A stretch of 64,000 nucleotides of DNA from Azorinus chamasolen (lineage: Eukaryota; Mollusca; Bivalvia; Cardiida; Solecurtidae), in the NCBI GenBank assembly GCA_963576725.1, contig OY755240.1, positions 96,320,316 through 96,384,315 on the forward strand, read 5' to 3'. A program made the position numbers and the translations under genes. This document shows, piece by piece, positions 63,573 to 64,000 of this stretch; position 1 is the first letter of the stretch; every line of letters starts with the position of its first letter. The notes under the pieces are model-generated. The model saw nothing but the letters and a program-made list of their open reading frames with translations, made no database searches and was not told the DNA's origin.

Positions 63573-63797
63573 GGTGAGTGCGGACAGACGGACAGACGGA
63601 AGGACGGACAATGCGATCACTATATGCCCGCCTTTGGGGGCATAATAATCTAATTAATATACAAGCTGTCATTTTTTCTTACATAAATAGAAAAAAGGCT
63701 TAATCAAAAAGCACTTAACTAGAAAGCCTGGTTCCTGAAAAGGGTCAGTATGTAATTTGACACACCTGACTGTTTGGATATACAAAGCAAATGTACA

Positions 63798-63970
63798 ATA
63801 AACCCCTCTAAACTGGACATTACATTTAGAATACATATCAGTCTTGGAGACAGATGGCAGCTTAATGCATGGAGACAATCATTCACCCTGCATTAAGCAG
63901 CAACCTTGCCTAATACTAAAAGTATCTAAATTCTTCTCTACTAGAATTCCAGTTTAGAGAGGTCTTACTG
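63798..63970. mobile_element. TA MITE, family D, dyad deleted
   Basis: AATAAACCCCTCTAAACTGG to CCAGTTTAGAGAGGTCTTAC then TGTTA. Core GCTTAATGCATGGAGACAAT then CACCCTGCATTAAGCAG. Confidence 0.8.
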
Positions 63971-64000
63971 TTAGTAAATAAGTAGACTTTGAAGAATTTT

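Larger units (their letters stand above)
61121..63646 (+). mobile_element. tandem-cored element H4
   Basis: 5' AACAAGAG plus hairpin ATGTCACAGTCACGTGAC and arm AAATGCCCCCAAAA. Core of ~152 bp units, then GGAC microsatellite, then 3' hairpin TATGCCCGCCTTTGGGGGCA with TAATAA. It contains two further insertions (61600-61907 and 63336-63572). Confidence 0.8.
59830..63700 (-). mobile_element. TTAA MITE, family B, split by elements H3 and H4
   Basis: Left part 59830-59995 (CCCTTTACTCCATAAATACG, dyad AGCTTCTATAGGAGCC, to CATATTCCATTCTAA). The right part resumes at 63647 (AATCTAATTAATATACAAGC, TTTTTCTTACATAAATAG) and loses its end. In intact copies these two stretches are adjacent. Confidence 0.82.

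Overview
This is an animal nuclear genome window, A+T-rich, with introns, tRNA-derived SINEs, LINE reverse transcriptases, a Gypsy-type LTR element and very many short non-autonomous repeats. The repeat vocabulary (elements opening AACAAGAG plus a short hairpin, tandem cores rich in GACCTTGACC or GACCTAGTGACC, and palindromic TTAA and TA elements) is what I know from bivalve molluscs, especially venerid-like clams. That placement comes from memory of such genomes, not from a search.

Two host genes can be supported. (1) On the + strand, the last exon (27761-28769) of a divergent seven-transmembrane, rhodopsin-like receptor. Its start codon lies in an upstream exon I could not find. (2) On the - strand, six phase-compatible exons (58929 down to 45937) give the C-terminal ~466 residues of a coiled-coil protein with a long Ser/Gln-rich tail. 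Its 5' part lies beyond the right edge of the window or was not recognised. Its introns are packed with transposons.

Layout. 1-9600: two LINE copies (1370-2442 minus, with a 13-base target duplication; 3661-6077 plus, with a full RT reading frame), degraded palindromic elements, and a tandem-repeat-cored element (7497-8917) inside a foldback element. 9600-19100: a third, frameshifted LINE ending in a GAA tail, then a dense run of palindromic MITEs and an ATT microsatellite. 19675-26146: a minus-strand LTR retrotransposon with 738 and 1158 bp LTRs, an 18-base tRNA-Leu primer site and a polypurine tract. Its gag is broken, RT, RNase H and the integrase core are deleted, and it carries an extra C2H2 zinc-finger ORF before the 3' LTR. 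27.7-28.8 kb: the receptor exon. 30-41.3 kb: minisatellites (28, 29, 35, 41 and 22/23 bp units), several apparently grown out of MITE sequence, plus SINE pieces. 41.3-59 kb: the coiled-coil gene with intronic MITEs and four tandem-cored elements. 59-63.7 kb: two tandem-cored elements head to tail inside one MITE, with further MITEs inserted in them.

The most striking pattern is that MITE families with different ends (TTAA-flanked piggyBac-like and TA-flanked mariner/pogo-like) have different hairpin stems but the same 14-base dyad, GCTCCTATAGGAGC. Within the TA group the same core sits between at least four different terminal inverted repeats. Second is a modular set of seven elements sharing AACAAGAG plus a hairpin at the 5' end, with end-matched arms and a 3' hairpin, whose organisation fits Helentron-associated or 'pearl' elements.
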